DNA from: an uncultured Chlorobiales bacterium | GTDB taxonomy: Bacteria; Bacteroidota; Chlorobiia; Chlorobiales; Thermochlorobacteraceae | Assembly: GCA_938003965.1 (NCBI GenBank) | Contig: CALKXI010000051.1 | Coordinates: 1 to 35,997, forward strand | Length of the DNA: 35,997 nt | Direction: 5' to 3' | Shown: positions 1-7,735 of the stretch, in pieces | How the letters are laid out: each line of letters begins with the position of its first letter | Numbering within the stretch: the stretch's first letter is position 1 | Notes under the pieces: model-generated | Databases searched by the model: none | Told to the model about the DNA's origin: nothing | What the model saw: only the letters and a program-made list of their open reading frames with translations | Made by a program: the position numbers and the translations under genes

Positions 1-251
1 TCCTTCGTCTTTGGTGTAAACGAACGCGCTTCGCGGGCTTTTTCTTCCATCGCCTTCTGGCGAATTAAATTCGCTTCGCGATTCAAACGCGATTGCTCTT
101 CCATCTCTTTAAGGGCGCGCGACTGCGTTTTGTCGCTTGCATTTGAGGTAGCCTTTGTGCGTGCTTCTTGTGCAAAACTTGGCATGCTGAATGCTATAAG
201 CACAAGCAATGCAAACAAAGACCCAGTGTGTGTGCTACGTGTATTCATCAT
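1..251 (-). CDS. Exported coiled-coil protein, N-terminal part only
   Basis: An open frame runs from ATG ATG at 251/248 off the left edge without a stop, giving the first 83 residues of a longer protein. The N-terminus is a clear signal peptide: a short polar start, a hydrophobic core (SLFALLVLIAFSMP), then a likely cleavage site at SFA-QEA. The mature part is charged and rich in Glu, Lys, Arg and Ala with no Pro until about residue 79, as expected for a helical coiled coil. No family is recognisable from this fragment. Export to the periplasm or outer membrane is inferred from the signal peptide only. No clear ribosome-binding site is visible, which is common for other genes in this window. 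Confidence 0.7.
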   Translation of the reverse strand, partial: MMNTRSTHTGSLFALLVLIAFSMPSFAQEARTKATSNASDKTQSRALKEMEEQSRLNREANLIRQKAMEEKAREARSFTPKTK

Positions 252-620
252 TGATGTGAGTTTATGTTGAAAAATGAAACTACGTTGAAGCAGATTTTGA
301 GGACAAAATTGCAAAGGGCAGAGCAGTAGAGTTGTGGACTGTGGTGCCTTCATAAAATCAAGCGGATTGTTCAGGTCAGTTTGCTTGAAAGGTAATGTAA
401 GGAAATGCTTTTTGAAAGCAAAGGGCTTGACAAGTTTTTATGTTTGGTCTATCCTTGCGCCTTTTGTAGTGCAGGCATGCTGAAACATGCTTCTCGATTG
501 ATGATTTGAAGGCGAAGTTTAATCGTAGGTATTCATACTGATTCTGTTGCAGGCGGCTCGCAAAACCCGTGGTTGCTTGCAACAGGTTGGTTTGGAACTT
601 CCTATTGATTCAACTCAAAA
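252..620. other. Intergenic region with orphan promoter-like boxes and two hairpins
   Basis: No convincing gene lies here; a 68-codon minus-strand frame has no ribosome-binding site, signal or recognisable motif. On the plus strand a perfect TTGACA (427-432) is followed after 17 bases by TATCCT (450-455). Downstream there is a small hairpin (473-492, arms around GCATG/CATGC) and a longer-range inverted repeat CTGTTGCA (544-551) / TGCAACAG (578-585), whose loop contains a further AACC/GGTT pairing. There is no T-run after either hairpin. The region may hold a short non-coding transcript, or only the structured 3' end of the DUF302 gene, which ends at 621. Confidence 0.3.
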
Positions 621-1136
621 TCATTGAACAATAAGAAGGCTCAACATTTCTTCAACCTCTTTTGAGGCTTCTGTCATGACCTCCTCCACCGTGCCGCCAA
701 ACGATTTGGCTAAAATGCCGCTATTCATGCGTGAGATATAGGTTTTGCCGTTGCTCTTTTCATAGACGCTGATTCTGCAAGGCATAACGGATGAAACAAT
801 TCTTTCATCGTCTTTCTGTAAAATTTTACTGGAATGTTTTGGATGGCATAACTCAAAAACCGTTACGGGTAATACCTCTATACCGTTCTTTTTCAACGTT
901 GCTTTTAGGTCGTGAATTACCGAAATTTTCCAAGCCTTTTTGGCAACTTCTGATGTCAATTTTGCAACAGTTTCAGAGAAACGATACTTGCTTTCATTTT
1001 CCAAGAGTATGGGTTCGTTCATCGGTGTAGGTGTCGTGTGATGGACTTTGTCTATTGTTTGTGCAAAGCAAAGTTGCGGCACTGAAAAAACGATTCCAAG
1101 AAGAAGAGAGGTGCTAAATATCATGGTTCTGAACAT
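621..1136 (-). CDS. Exported DUF302-family protein
   Basis: This 171-residue protein has a signal peptide (hydrophobic core STSLLLGIVFSVPQLCFA, probable cleavage at CFA-QT). A domain of about 120 residues after it matches the pattern of DUF302: an N-terminal YRFSETVAKL helix entry, a central VTVFELCHPKHSSKIL strand-turn, a basic core (MPCRISVYEKSNGKTYIS), and a C-terminal helix that is usual in the family. DUF302 proteins are small, often periplasmic, of unknown biochemical role, and frequently found near redox or metal genes. Starts at 1136 (MFRTM) and 1124 (MIFST) are both possible. The gene lies 45 bases downstream of the sigma-54 activator on the same strand and might be the last gene of that transcript. 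Function is not assigned. Confidence 0.75.
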   Translation of the reverse strand: MFRTMIFSTSLLLGIVFSVPQLCFAQTIDKVHHTTPTPMNEPILLENESKYRFSETVAKLTSEVAKKAWKISVIHDLKATLKKNGIEVLPVTVFELCHPKHSSKILQKDDERIVSSVMPCRISVYEKSNGKTYISRMNSGILAKSFGGTVEEVMTEASKEVEEMLSLLIVQ

Positions 1137-1181
1137 AATCGAGAAGTTTTGAAATTAGAGATGAGAAGCACTAAACAGCTA

Positions 1182-2570
1182 CTAAGTAAGTTCATATTTT
1201 TTGCGCAACTCCCAAAGCGATTTTTGAGAAATGCCGAGGATGCTTGAAGCCTTTGTATAGTTTTCGCCGTATCGTCTTAAAATTTCCTGCACATATGCGA
1301 TTTTAACTTCTTCTAGACTTTTGCCGATTGGGATTGAGAAGTGCGTTGAAAGTTTTTCTTCGGACTTTGTTGAGGGTTCTGCGGGTCGAGAGGGGAAGAC
1401 GATATCGGCGGCGGAAATGGGTTCATTTTCAGGCACGAAGGCAATCGCACGCTCAATGACGTTGCGAAGTTCGCGCACATTACCTTTCCAAGTGTGCGCC
1501 ATCAATTTCTCTTTGGCGTCGTCGGTGAAACCATGTATAACTTTGCCCATTTCTTGGGCGAAGCGTTCTGCGAAATGCTCTGCCATTAAAAGCACATCGT
1601 TGCCGAGCGAGCGAAGCGGCGGCATTTCAACGATCATGACGGTGATGCGGTAGAATAAATCTTCGCGAAATTCTTTATCGGCGACTTTTTTGGCGAGGTT
1701 GGCATTGGTGGCGCAGATAAGCCGCACATCAATCGGAATATAGTCGTTGCCGCCGATGCGTCGAATGCGTCGGTTTTCCAACACTGAAAGCAACTTGGTT
1801 TGAACGGAAGGCGAAGCAGAGTCGATTTCGTCGAGGAAAATCGTGCCGCCATTAGCGGATTCAAACAAGCCTTTGCGGGAGGCTTTTGCGTCGGTAAATG
1901 AGCCTTTTTCGTAGCCAAAAAGTTCGGCTTCCAAGAGCGTTTCGGGCAGAGCGGCGCAGTTAATCTCGACAAATTTGCTCGAAGCGCGTTTGGAGGATTG
2001 ATGGATAAACTCGGCGGCTAAATTTTTGCCCGTTCCTGTCTCTCCGAGCAAGAGCACGGTGGAATCAAGCGAGGCAAGGCGCATGAGAGTTTGCTTGACG
2101 CTCTTGATTGGTTTGCTTTCCCCAATCAAATCAATGGATTTCAGACGTTTTAATTCTTCGCGGAGCGATTCGGCTTCGTGCTTGTAAGTTGAACTTTCAA
2201 TCGCACGCGCAATCAGTTCTTTGAGAATCGTGAAGTTGGCAGAAGAAACGCCGCCCGCCGATGTTTTTTCCAAGAAGTGAAACGCGCCAGCTTTGAGCGC
2301 GCGCACGGCGGCATCGACCGAGCCGTAGTTGGTCAGCATGATGATGGGAAGATAGGGTCGCTTTGCTTTTATCCTCTCGATGAGTTCAATCCCGTCCATA
2401 TCGGGCATTGAGTAATCGGTAAGAATCAAATGCGGCTCTTCTCTCTCCAATTCTTTCAAGAGCGAAGTAGGCTCATGAAAAAGTCTCGTGTTGTATTCTC
2501 GCGAAAGCGTTGCATCGACCAGCGCTCTGAAAGTGGGTTCGTCATCTATAATAAATATTGTTCGTTTCAT
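1182..2570 (-). CDS. NtrC-family sigma-54-dependent response regulator
   Basis: A 462-residue transcription activator with the three domains of the NtrC family. An N-terminal receiver has acidic pocket D9/D10, phospho-acceptor D52 in LTDYSMPDMDG and K102. A central AAA+ domain has Walker A GETGTGKN at 176-183, Walker B TIFLDEI at about 243-249 and arginine-finger region FREDLFYRI at about 301-309. A C-terminal Fis-type helix-turn-helix spans about 425-460. The sigma-54-contacting loop, usually GAFTGA, reads GSFTDA at 223-228. I start at ATG 2570 because the receiver begins at once (MKRTIFIIDDEP); the longer frame starts with GTG at 2624, overlaps the kinase stop and adds 18 residues outside the domain. 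It is the last gene of a receiver-kinase-activator operon, so the hybrid kinase is its likely phosphate source (inference). Confidence 0.9.
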   Translation of the reverse strand: MKRTIFIIDDEPTFRALVDATLSREYNTRLFHEPTSLLKELEREEPHLILTDYSMPDMDGIELIERIKAKRPYLPIIMLTNYGSVDAAVRALKAGAFHFLEKTSAGGVSSANFTILKELIARAIESSTYKHEAESLREELKRLKSIDLIGESKPIKSVKQTLMRLASLDSTVLLLGETGTGKNLAAEFIHQSSKRASSKFVEINCAALPETLLEAELFGYEKGSFTDAKASRKGLFESANGGTIFLDEIDSASPSVQTKLLSVLENRRIRRIGGNDYIPIDVRLICATNANLAKKVADKEFREDLFYRITVMIVEMPPLRSLGNDVLLMAEHFAERFAQEMGKVIHGFTDDAKEKLMAHTWKGNVRELRNVIERAIAFVPENEPISAADIVFPSRPAEPSTKSEEKLSTHFSIPIGKSLEEVKIAYVQEILRRYGENYTKASSILGISQKSLWELRKKYELT

Positions 2571-2616
2571 CGCATTCAAAGTAGGTTTGCGGTTAAAGCG
2601 TGTGCGATGGATTGTC

Positions 2617-5600
2617 TCATGCACTTGAAACAGCTTCAGATTTCAAAAGATGAAGGGTTTGAGGAAAAACGGTTTGCAACTCTTCCCACACATCAGGCAA
2701 AAGCACATTTTCGCTCGCCCCTTCTTCAAGCAGTCCGCAAAGTTCAGCGACCCGTTTGGCGCCGACATTGAGCGCGGCGCCTTTAAGGCGATGCGATGTC
2801 ATCTGAATTTGTTTGAAATTTTGTTCGGCAATCGCATCGGAGAGTTTGCTGAGTTGGACAGGGGCATGTTCAAGGAAAAGCTCGATAACTTCGCTGACCA
2901 AATTTCTGTTGGTTTGTTCTGAAAGTTCGGATAAAATTTTGATAGTGTTTGTGTCAAGAAGTGTTTCTCGGCTGAGCATGTCGCTTTTTGAAGAAGATAT
3001 TTTCTCGAAGGTGGATTGAATCACCTCAACAAGGCGCGGAATTTGAATTGGCTTTATGAGATAATCGTCCATGCCAGCCTGAAGTGCAAGTTCTTTATCG
3101 CCATCGATTGCGTTAGCGGTCAGGGCAACAATGCGCGGGCGTGCTGTGCCGTAGCGTTCAATAATTTGCTTAGTGGTTTCATAGCCGTCCATGTCATGCA
3201 TTGAAATATCCATCAAAATCAAATCATATTTTTTTGACGTCAGACGGTTCAAGACGGCGATACCGTTTTCTGCAACATCAGGTTGGTATCCCATTTTTTC
3301 TAAAAGTGTGACGGCGAGGAACTGGTTGACAGGATGATCTTCGGCAAGTAAAATCTGCAATGGGTAACGTTTAGAGAGATTAGTGTCAATGAAGGCACTG
3401 CTGGCTTTTTGGGGAGGCGTGGAGGGCACAGAGGTGAACGAAAGCAAGAGCGAATAAAGAGATGCTGGACGAACTGGCTTAGTTAAAATAGCGAGTCGGT
3501 CGGTCGTTTGGGTGCTCTCTTCGCCAATGTTTTGCATAACGATGAGAGAAAGGTTTGGATAGTGTTGGCGAAGTTCATCAATCAAGTTGCGCTGTCCGAA
3601 AGGCGCCAGGGAACTGTCAATCAAGGCGAAGTCAAACGCAGAGGTTTGAGCAAGGCGTTCCAAGCCGAGCCATAGAGAATCGACGGTTTCAGCAGTCATG
3701 TGTGCGCGAAGAGCATACTGCGTAAGGATATGGCGATGAGTTGCGTTGTCGTCGACAATCAAAATGCGCTTGTGATGCAGGGGCGAAAGGTCGCGGCTCA
3801 ATGCGTTTTGGGCGAGCGTATTGGGAAGTTCAACAGCAATAGTGAAAGTGAAAGTGGAGCCGACATCAGGCGTGCTTTCAACCCAAATATCGCCTTGCAT
3901 CAGATTGACCAGGCGTTTACAGATTGCCAATCCTAAACCAGTGCCACCATATCGGCGCGAGGTGCTTGAATCAGCTTGGGAAAACGGTTGAAATAAGTGC
4001 GCTTGTTGTGTGTGGGAAATGCCGATGCCCGTATCGTGAACGGCAAATTTTATCATATACTTTGTTGGTGCAATGCGTTCCGTGGCTTCATAGCGAGAAA
4101 CATGAAGATACACTTCCCCCGAAGAAAGAGTGAACTTAATGGCGTTCGAAATTAGATTGACAAGCACCTGACGAAGCCTTACGACATCGCCAAGCACAAA
4201 GGGCGGCACATCATCTTCAATGAAAAACATCAGCTCTAAATTTTTTTCAGCGGCTTTGGCAGCAAACAACGCACATGTATCTGCCACGCAGTCATGAAGG
4301 TTGAACAAGGTAGACTCTAACTCTAAGGTTCGGGATTCAATTTTTGACAAATCGAGAATATCGTTGATGATTTTGAGAAGACTATCACCGCTTTGTTTGA
4401 TAGCCTCAACATAACTGCGCTGTTCGTCGTTGAGCGGTGTGTCGAGAAGAAGGTTTGTCATGCCAAGCACGGCGTTCATGGGGGTTCGGATTTCGTGAGA
4501 CACGACCGCCAGAAATTCTGACTTTGCACGAACCGCATCTTCGGCGGCTTCTTTGGCGAGACGCATTTGGGATTCGGAAAGATGACGCTCGGTTACATCA
4601 ATAGCAAAGACAATTGCACCGCCACGATAAGCATCAGGGAAATAATAGGCTTGAAAGTAAATTGGCGCTTCAGGCGTGCCATATTCCCAAAGGGTTTGCA
4701 CCTCGCCGCCTGCAAAAACGCTCTTGAAGAGATGTGCTGAATCGGAGAAGACATCATAAATCGTTTTTCCGACAAAGTCGGCCGCCGTGCGACCAATTTT
4801 TTCCAATCCCGAACCTGACGAACTATGAAATACGCCGTCTTTGTCAACGCGATGCAGAATAATTGGAATGTTGGCGGAAATGGCGTTCATAATCTGATTC
4901 GCACTTTTGATGCGTTCTTCATTGATTTTCCGCTCTGTAATATCTTGTGCCGTGCCAATAATTTGATGCACAGTGCCGTCGCTCCTGCGCAGAAAGCCTG
5001 TGTCGCGTGAGAGAAACCATCGCCACTTACCGCGTGCATCTTTCAAGCGGTATTCAATCTCATATACTTCGCTGGTTTTGTCTTCACGAAGTTTGGCAAA
5101 GTGTTGCGAAACTTTCATCTCATCATCGGGGTGAAGCAAGGTTTGAAACACATTGCCTGTGAATTCTTCCATTTCGTCAGGGGTGTAGCCTAAAATGCAC
5201 CACAGGTCTTTATTCGCATAAAGGTTGCGCTGTTCGTCGAGGTCAAAAATATAGACGATGCTGGGGACGGCTTCGACAATTTTTTCGTTGAAGAGTTGAA
5301 CTTGTAAGAGTTTAGCTTCTACGGCTTTGCGAACATTGACATCGTTGAGCGTGTTGTAACTAATCAAATCGCCTTCTTCGCCTAAAATTGCGGTGGAATT
5401 GAGCAAGCCGAAGAAAATTTCGCCATTTTTCTTAATCAGTTCGCACTCGACATTTTTCAGCACGCCTTCGGCGCGAAACTTTGCAAGATGTTCCGCATAT
5501 ACGGCGCGACTATCGGGCGAGAGCAAATCAACGAAACGTTTTTTGCCCAAAAGTTCATCGCGTTCATAGCCAAGCCAACGCAGTGCCGTATCGTTGATGC

Positions 5601-6789
5601 GCGTAAAATAGCCTTTTGAGTCGAGCGTGTAGTAGCCGCAGGGCGCATTGTGATAAAGGTCGGAAGCTTCAGATTCTATCCGACGCTTTTCAGTAACATT
5701 TTCAAAAATACCCTGAATTTTCATGCGATATCGACTGTCAATAATCTGAACTAATAAACCTTCTGTTAAAACGCGCTTGCCAGTCCTGCTAACAAAGGTG
5801 ATTTCAAATTTAGAAGATTGAGCAGACGAGACGGTGCGGTTAAAAAATGCTTGAAAATAATCCCGATTGTCTTTGGCAAGTAGGTCGTCAATCGTTAAGG
5901 AACGAAGGTCGGTCTCGCTGTATTCAAGTGTATTGCACAAAGCCGGATTGGCTAAAAGTAGTCGGCGCGCTTCATCGACTTGAAAAATCAAATTAGTAGA
6001 ATGCTCGAAACAAGTTTTGAAATTGGCTTCAATATCGGCTTGTCGTTGCTGATTAAGCACGCGGTCCGACTCTAACTGCAAGAGAGTGGTCTGCAAGCCA
6101 TTCAATTGGCGAAACAATACAAATAACAACAACACTAACAGCAGGATAGAAAGTAGCACTAAAAGAATTTGCCAAAGATGATGTTGGCGACTTTGTGTTT
6201 GGGCAGAGCGCTCTATGTCGAAGAGCAGAGCATTGACCGCATGAGAAAAATCGCTTTGATAATCGCTGACTGCCCAAGCAATGTCGGAAAGCATCGCTGT
6301 GGAAAGTGAATCGCGTGCGTTCCAAAGAAGAAGCAGGTGAGGCTTATAGGCACGCCATAAAGAGTCAATTTTGGCAAGCGCATCGCGCGATTGTGCCGAG
6401 CGAAGCGGAGCAAACGTGGTGGAACGAAAATAATCAAAGCTCATTATTCCGCCAGTTTTAAGTGTCAAAAGAATTTCATCGATAAATCGAAGGCTTTCAT
6501 ACAACTCGTCGCGCGAAGTGCGTGAAAGTTTTACAACAGGCGTCTCTGACGTTTGTCGCTCTATGTCATAAATCACCTTCGGAATCTGTTGCGACACAAG
6601 CCGTAATCGCTCCACCAGCAGCGTTTCGTTTTGCCGCTGTGCTTGCTCTGACGCAGCATAGAGATTGAGCAACAGCAACCCTCCCATGAGCAGCGCGAAA
6701 ACCCCGACTAAAATCAATGCCGTGCGGGGAAAAAGTTCATGAACGGAATGCCGTGCAGAACATATGTCCAACTTCTCTTGCATGGCCAT
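2617..6789 (-). CDS. Membrane hybrid histidine kinase with four PAS domains, two receivers and Hpt
   Basis: This 1390-residue inner-membrane sensor kinase has TM1 (about 23-45), a periplasmic loop of about 155 residues, and TM2 (about 205-226). Four PAS-like segments follow: about 255-370, 375-490, 500-620 (with a clear PAC motif ending [12 protein letters not shown]) and 630-735. The HisKA domain carries H765 in SHEIRTPMN. The ATPase domain has the N box (NLISNAIKF), DTGIGIS and GGTGLGLAI. Two receivers follow (D1058 in ALIDSS; D1194 in [11 protein letters not shown]), then an Hpt domain with H1333 in TSHRLKGAA. All residues needed for a His-Asp-His-Asp phosphorelay are present. The ATG directly abuts the stop of the upstream receiver gene (TAG then ATG), so the genes are co-transcribed and probably translationally coupled. 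Starts 6789 and 6783 are both in frame. The signal sensed is unknown. Confidence 0.93.
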   Translation of the reverse strand: MAMQEKLDICSARHSVHELFPRTALILVGVFALLMGGLLLLNLYAASEQAQRQNETLLVERLRLVSQQIPKVIYDIERQTSETPVVKLSRTSRDELYESLRFIDEILLTLKTGGIMSFDYFRSTTFAPLRSAQSRDALAKIDSLWRAYKPHLLLLWNARDSLSTAMLSDIAWAVSDYQSDFSHAVNALLFDIERSAQTQSRQHHLWQILLVLLSILLLVLLLFVLFRQLNGLQTTLLQLESDRVLNQQRQADIEANFKTCFEHSTNLIFQVDEARRLLLANPALCNTLEYSETDLRSLTIDDLLAKDNRDYFQAFFNRTVSSAQSSKFEITFVSRTGKRVLTEGLLVQIIDSRYRMKIQGIFENVTEKRRIESEASDLYHNAPCGYYTLDSKGYFTRINDTALRWLGYERDELLGKKRFVDLLSPDSRAVYAEHLAKFRAEGVLKNVECELIKKNGEIFFGLLNSTAILGEEGDLISYNTLNDVNVRKAVEAKLLQVQLFNEKIVEAVPSIVYIFDLDEQRNLYANKDLWCILGYTPDEMEEFTGNVFQTLLHPDDEMKVSQHFAKLREDKTSEVYEIEYRLKDARGKWRWFLSRDTGFLRRSDGTVHQIIGTAQDITERKINEERIKSANQIMNAISANIPIILHRVDKDGVFHSSSGSGLEKIGRTAADFVGKTIYDVFSDSAHLFKSVFAGGEVQTLWEYGTPEAPIYFQAYYFPDAYRGGAIVFAIDVTERHLSESQMRLAKEAAEDAVRAKSEFLAVVSHEIRTPMNAVLGMTNLLLDTPLNDEQRSYVEAIKQSGDSLLKIINDILDLSKIESRTLELESTLFNLHDCVADTCALFAAKAAEKNLELMFFIEDDVPPFVLGDVVRLRQVLVNLISNAIKFTLSSGEVYLHVSRYEATERIAPTKYMIKFAVHDTGIGISHTQQAHLFQPFSQADSSTSRRYGGTGLGLAICKRLVNLMQGDIWVESTPDVGSTFTFTIAVELPNTLAQNALSRDLSPLHHKRILIVDDNATHRHILTQYALRAHMTAETVDSLWLGLERLAQTSAFDFALIDSSLAPFGQRNLIDELRQHYPNLSLIVMQNIGEESTQTTDRLAILTKPVRPASLYSLLLSFTSVPSTPPQKASSAFIDTNLSKRYPLQILLAEDHPVNQFLAVTLLEKMGYQPDVAENGIAVLNRLTSKKYDLILMDISMHDMDGYETTKQIIERYGTARPRIVALTANAIDGDKELALQAGMDDYLIKPIQIPRLVEVIQSTFEKISSSKSDMLSRETLLDTNTIKILSELSEQTNRNLVSEVIELFLEHAPVQLSKLSDAIAEQNFKQIQMTSHRLKGAALNVGAKRVAELCGLLEEGASENVLLPDVWEELQTVFPQTLHLLKSEAVSSA

Positions 6790-7434
6790 CTATGGTTTCT
6801 CAGTGATGCTGTTTAGGATAAATTTTTCTACGCACTCAGGGCAAATGCCATGCGTAAATTGCATCTGTAAATTTTCTTGAAGATAGGCTTCAATCTGATT
6901 CCAATACCCCTTGTCATCTTGAATTTTTTTGCACCATGAGCAAATCGGAACTAACCCTGAAAGGCGTTTCACATTTGCCAGTGCCATTTGCAGTTCGCTC
7001 AAAAGTTTGGCTTGCTCTGCAATCATCTTCTTGCTTGCAAGACGCGCCTCATGAAGTTCAATGACTTGACGAAGCGTAACACCAAGCAGTTTTAAGTAAC
7101 CTTTTTTCTCATCTTTTACTACAATGTAATCCACTGCTCCAAGCTTCATGGCTTTAACGGCAATTTCTTCGCTTCCATGCCCAGTCAAAATCACAACAGG
7201 TGGCGCGTCATCGAGCGATTTGAGCGAAATTAAAAACTCAATCCCATTTAACGAGGGCATTTGATAGTCCGTCAAAATTGCATCGTAACGATTAGCACGG
7301 CAACAAGCAAGACCTTCTTCAGCACAGGCAACCCCCGTAACGTCAAACCTTTCCTTGGCTAAAACTTGACTGAGAAGCGCCAAATGCGTCGGCTCGTCGT
7401 CAATGCACAAAATCTTTGACAGCGATGAGTTCAT
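6790..7434 (-). CDS. Response regulator with C-terminal CxxC...CxxC domain
   Basis: A 214-residue protein with an N-terminal receiver: acidic pocket D12/D13, phospho-acceptor D56 in LTDYQMP, T84 in LTGHG, K107. A helical linker (about 120-158) follows, then a short Cys-rich domain whose pattern, ICSWCKKIQDDKGYW then HGICPEC, is a known C-terminal module of many receiver and PAS proteins. C165, C168, C198 and C201 could bind zinc (inference). No DNA-binding domain is present, so it is probably a relay or output protein of the following kinase. ATG 7434 is chosen because the receiver starts right after it. The longer frame begins with TTG at 7479, inside a sigma-54-like promoter whose predicted transcript would begin downstream of that codon. 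First gene of the signalling operon. Confidence 0.88.
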   Translation of the reverse strand: MNSSLSKILCIDDEPTHLALLSQVLAKERFDVTGVACAEEGLACCRANRYDAILTDYQMPSLNGIEFLISLKSLDDAPPVVILTGHGSEEIAVKAMKLGAVDYIVVKDEKKGYLKLLGVTLRQVIELHEARLASKKMIAEQAKLLSELQMALANVKRLSGLVPICSWCKKIQDDKGYWNQIEAYLQENLQMQFTHGICPECVEKFILNSITEKP

Positions 7435-7474
7435 CTTCACAATGTTGAAAAAAGAGTTAATGCTTCTCAAACTA

Positions 7475-7490
7475 ATCAAGAACCGTGCCT
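7475..7490 (-). promoter_or_regulatory. Candidate sigma-54 (-24/-12) promoter of the signalling operon
   Basis: Read on the minus strand, the sequence is AGGCACG-GTTC-TTGAT against the consensus TGGCACG-N4-TTGCW. The -24 GG is present with correct spacing, but the -12 GC is GA, which is a real weakness. Transcription would start near 7465, about 30 bases ahead of the ATG at 7434. The operon itself encodes a sigma-54 activator. Confidence 0.35.
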
Positions 7491-7503
7491 GACTTTTGAC
7501 GCC

Positions 7504-7635
7504 TTACGACCACATGGAGAAGGGTTGTGAGATTACAAAAAGTATTACGATAAGTGGAATCGTAAGGTAAAAGTAGTAAAAAAGTAAGTAAAAGGGATTC
7601 TGCTTTGAAAAGTAGGATTACTTATCGTATTACGA
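7504..7635. promoter_or_regulatory. Cluster of TTACGA half-sites, possible enhancer/operator
   Basis: TTACGA occurs at 7504-7509 and 7545-7550, inverted at 7560-7565 (making TTACGA-N9-TCGTAA), and as the near-palindrome TCGTA-T-TACGA at 7625-7635. The segment 7542-7555 is also an inverted repeat of 7620-7633 with one mismatch. The sites lie upstream of the candidate sigma-54 promoter, at distances where enhancer-binding activators usually bind. The rest of the 7435-7735 gap holds small GC hairpins at 7668-7682 and about 7680-7694 with no T-run, so no clear terminator for the preceding gene. Confidence 0.35.
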
Positions 7636-7735
7636 AATCTCTGATTTTCAGAAGAGTTAAGGCTGATGGGGATAAAGACCCCTTCCGAAGAGGGCAAGTT
7701 CGGCTGAGAACCTATCCTTCCAGCGTCAGAGCAGC

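Noticed and set aside
376-582. 68-codon ORF on the minus strand in the first intergenic gap
   Set aside because: No ribosome-binding site, no signal or domain, odd composition, and it covers the inverted repeats; most likely chance.
791-1030. Plus-strand ORF opposite the DUF302 gene
   Set aside because: It lies wholly inside a well-supported gene with signal peptide and domain; antisense shadow.
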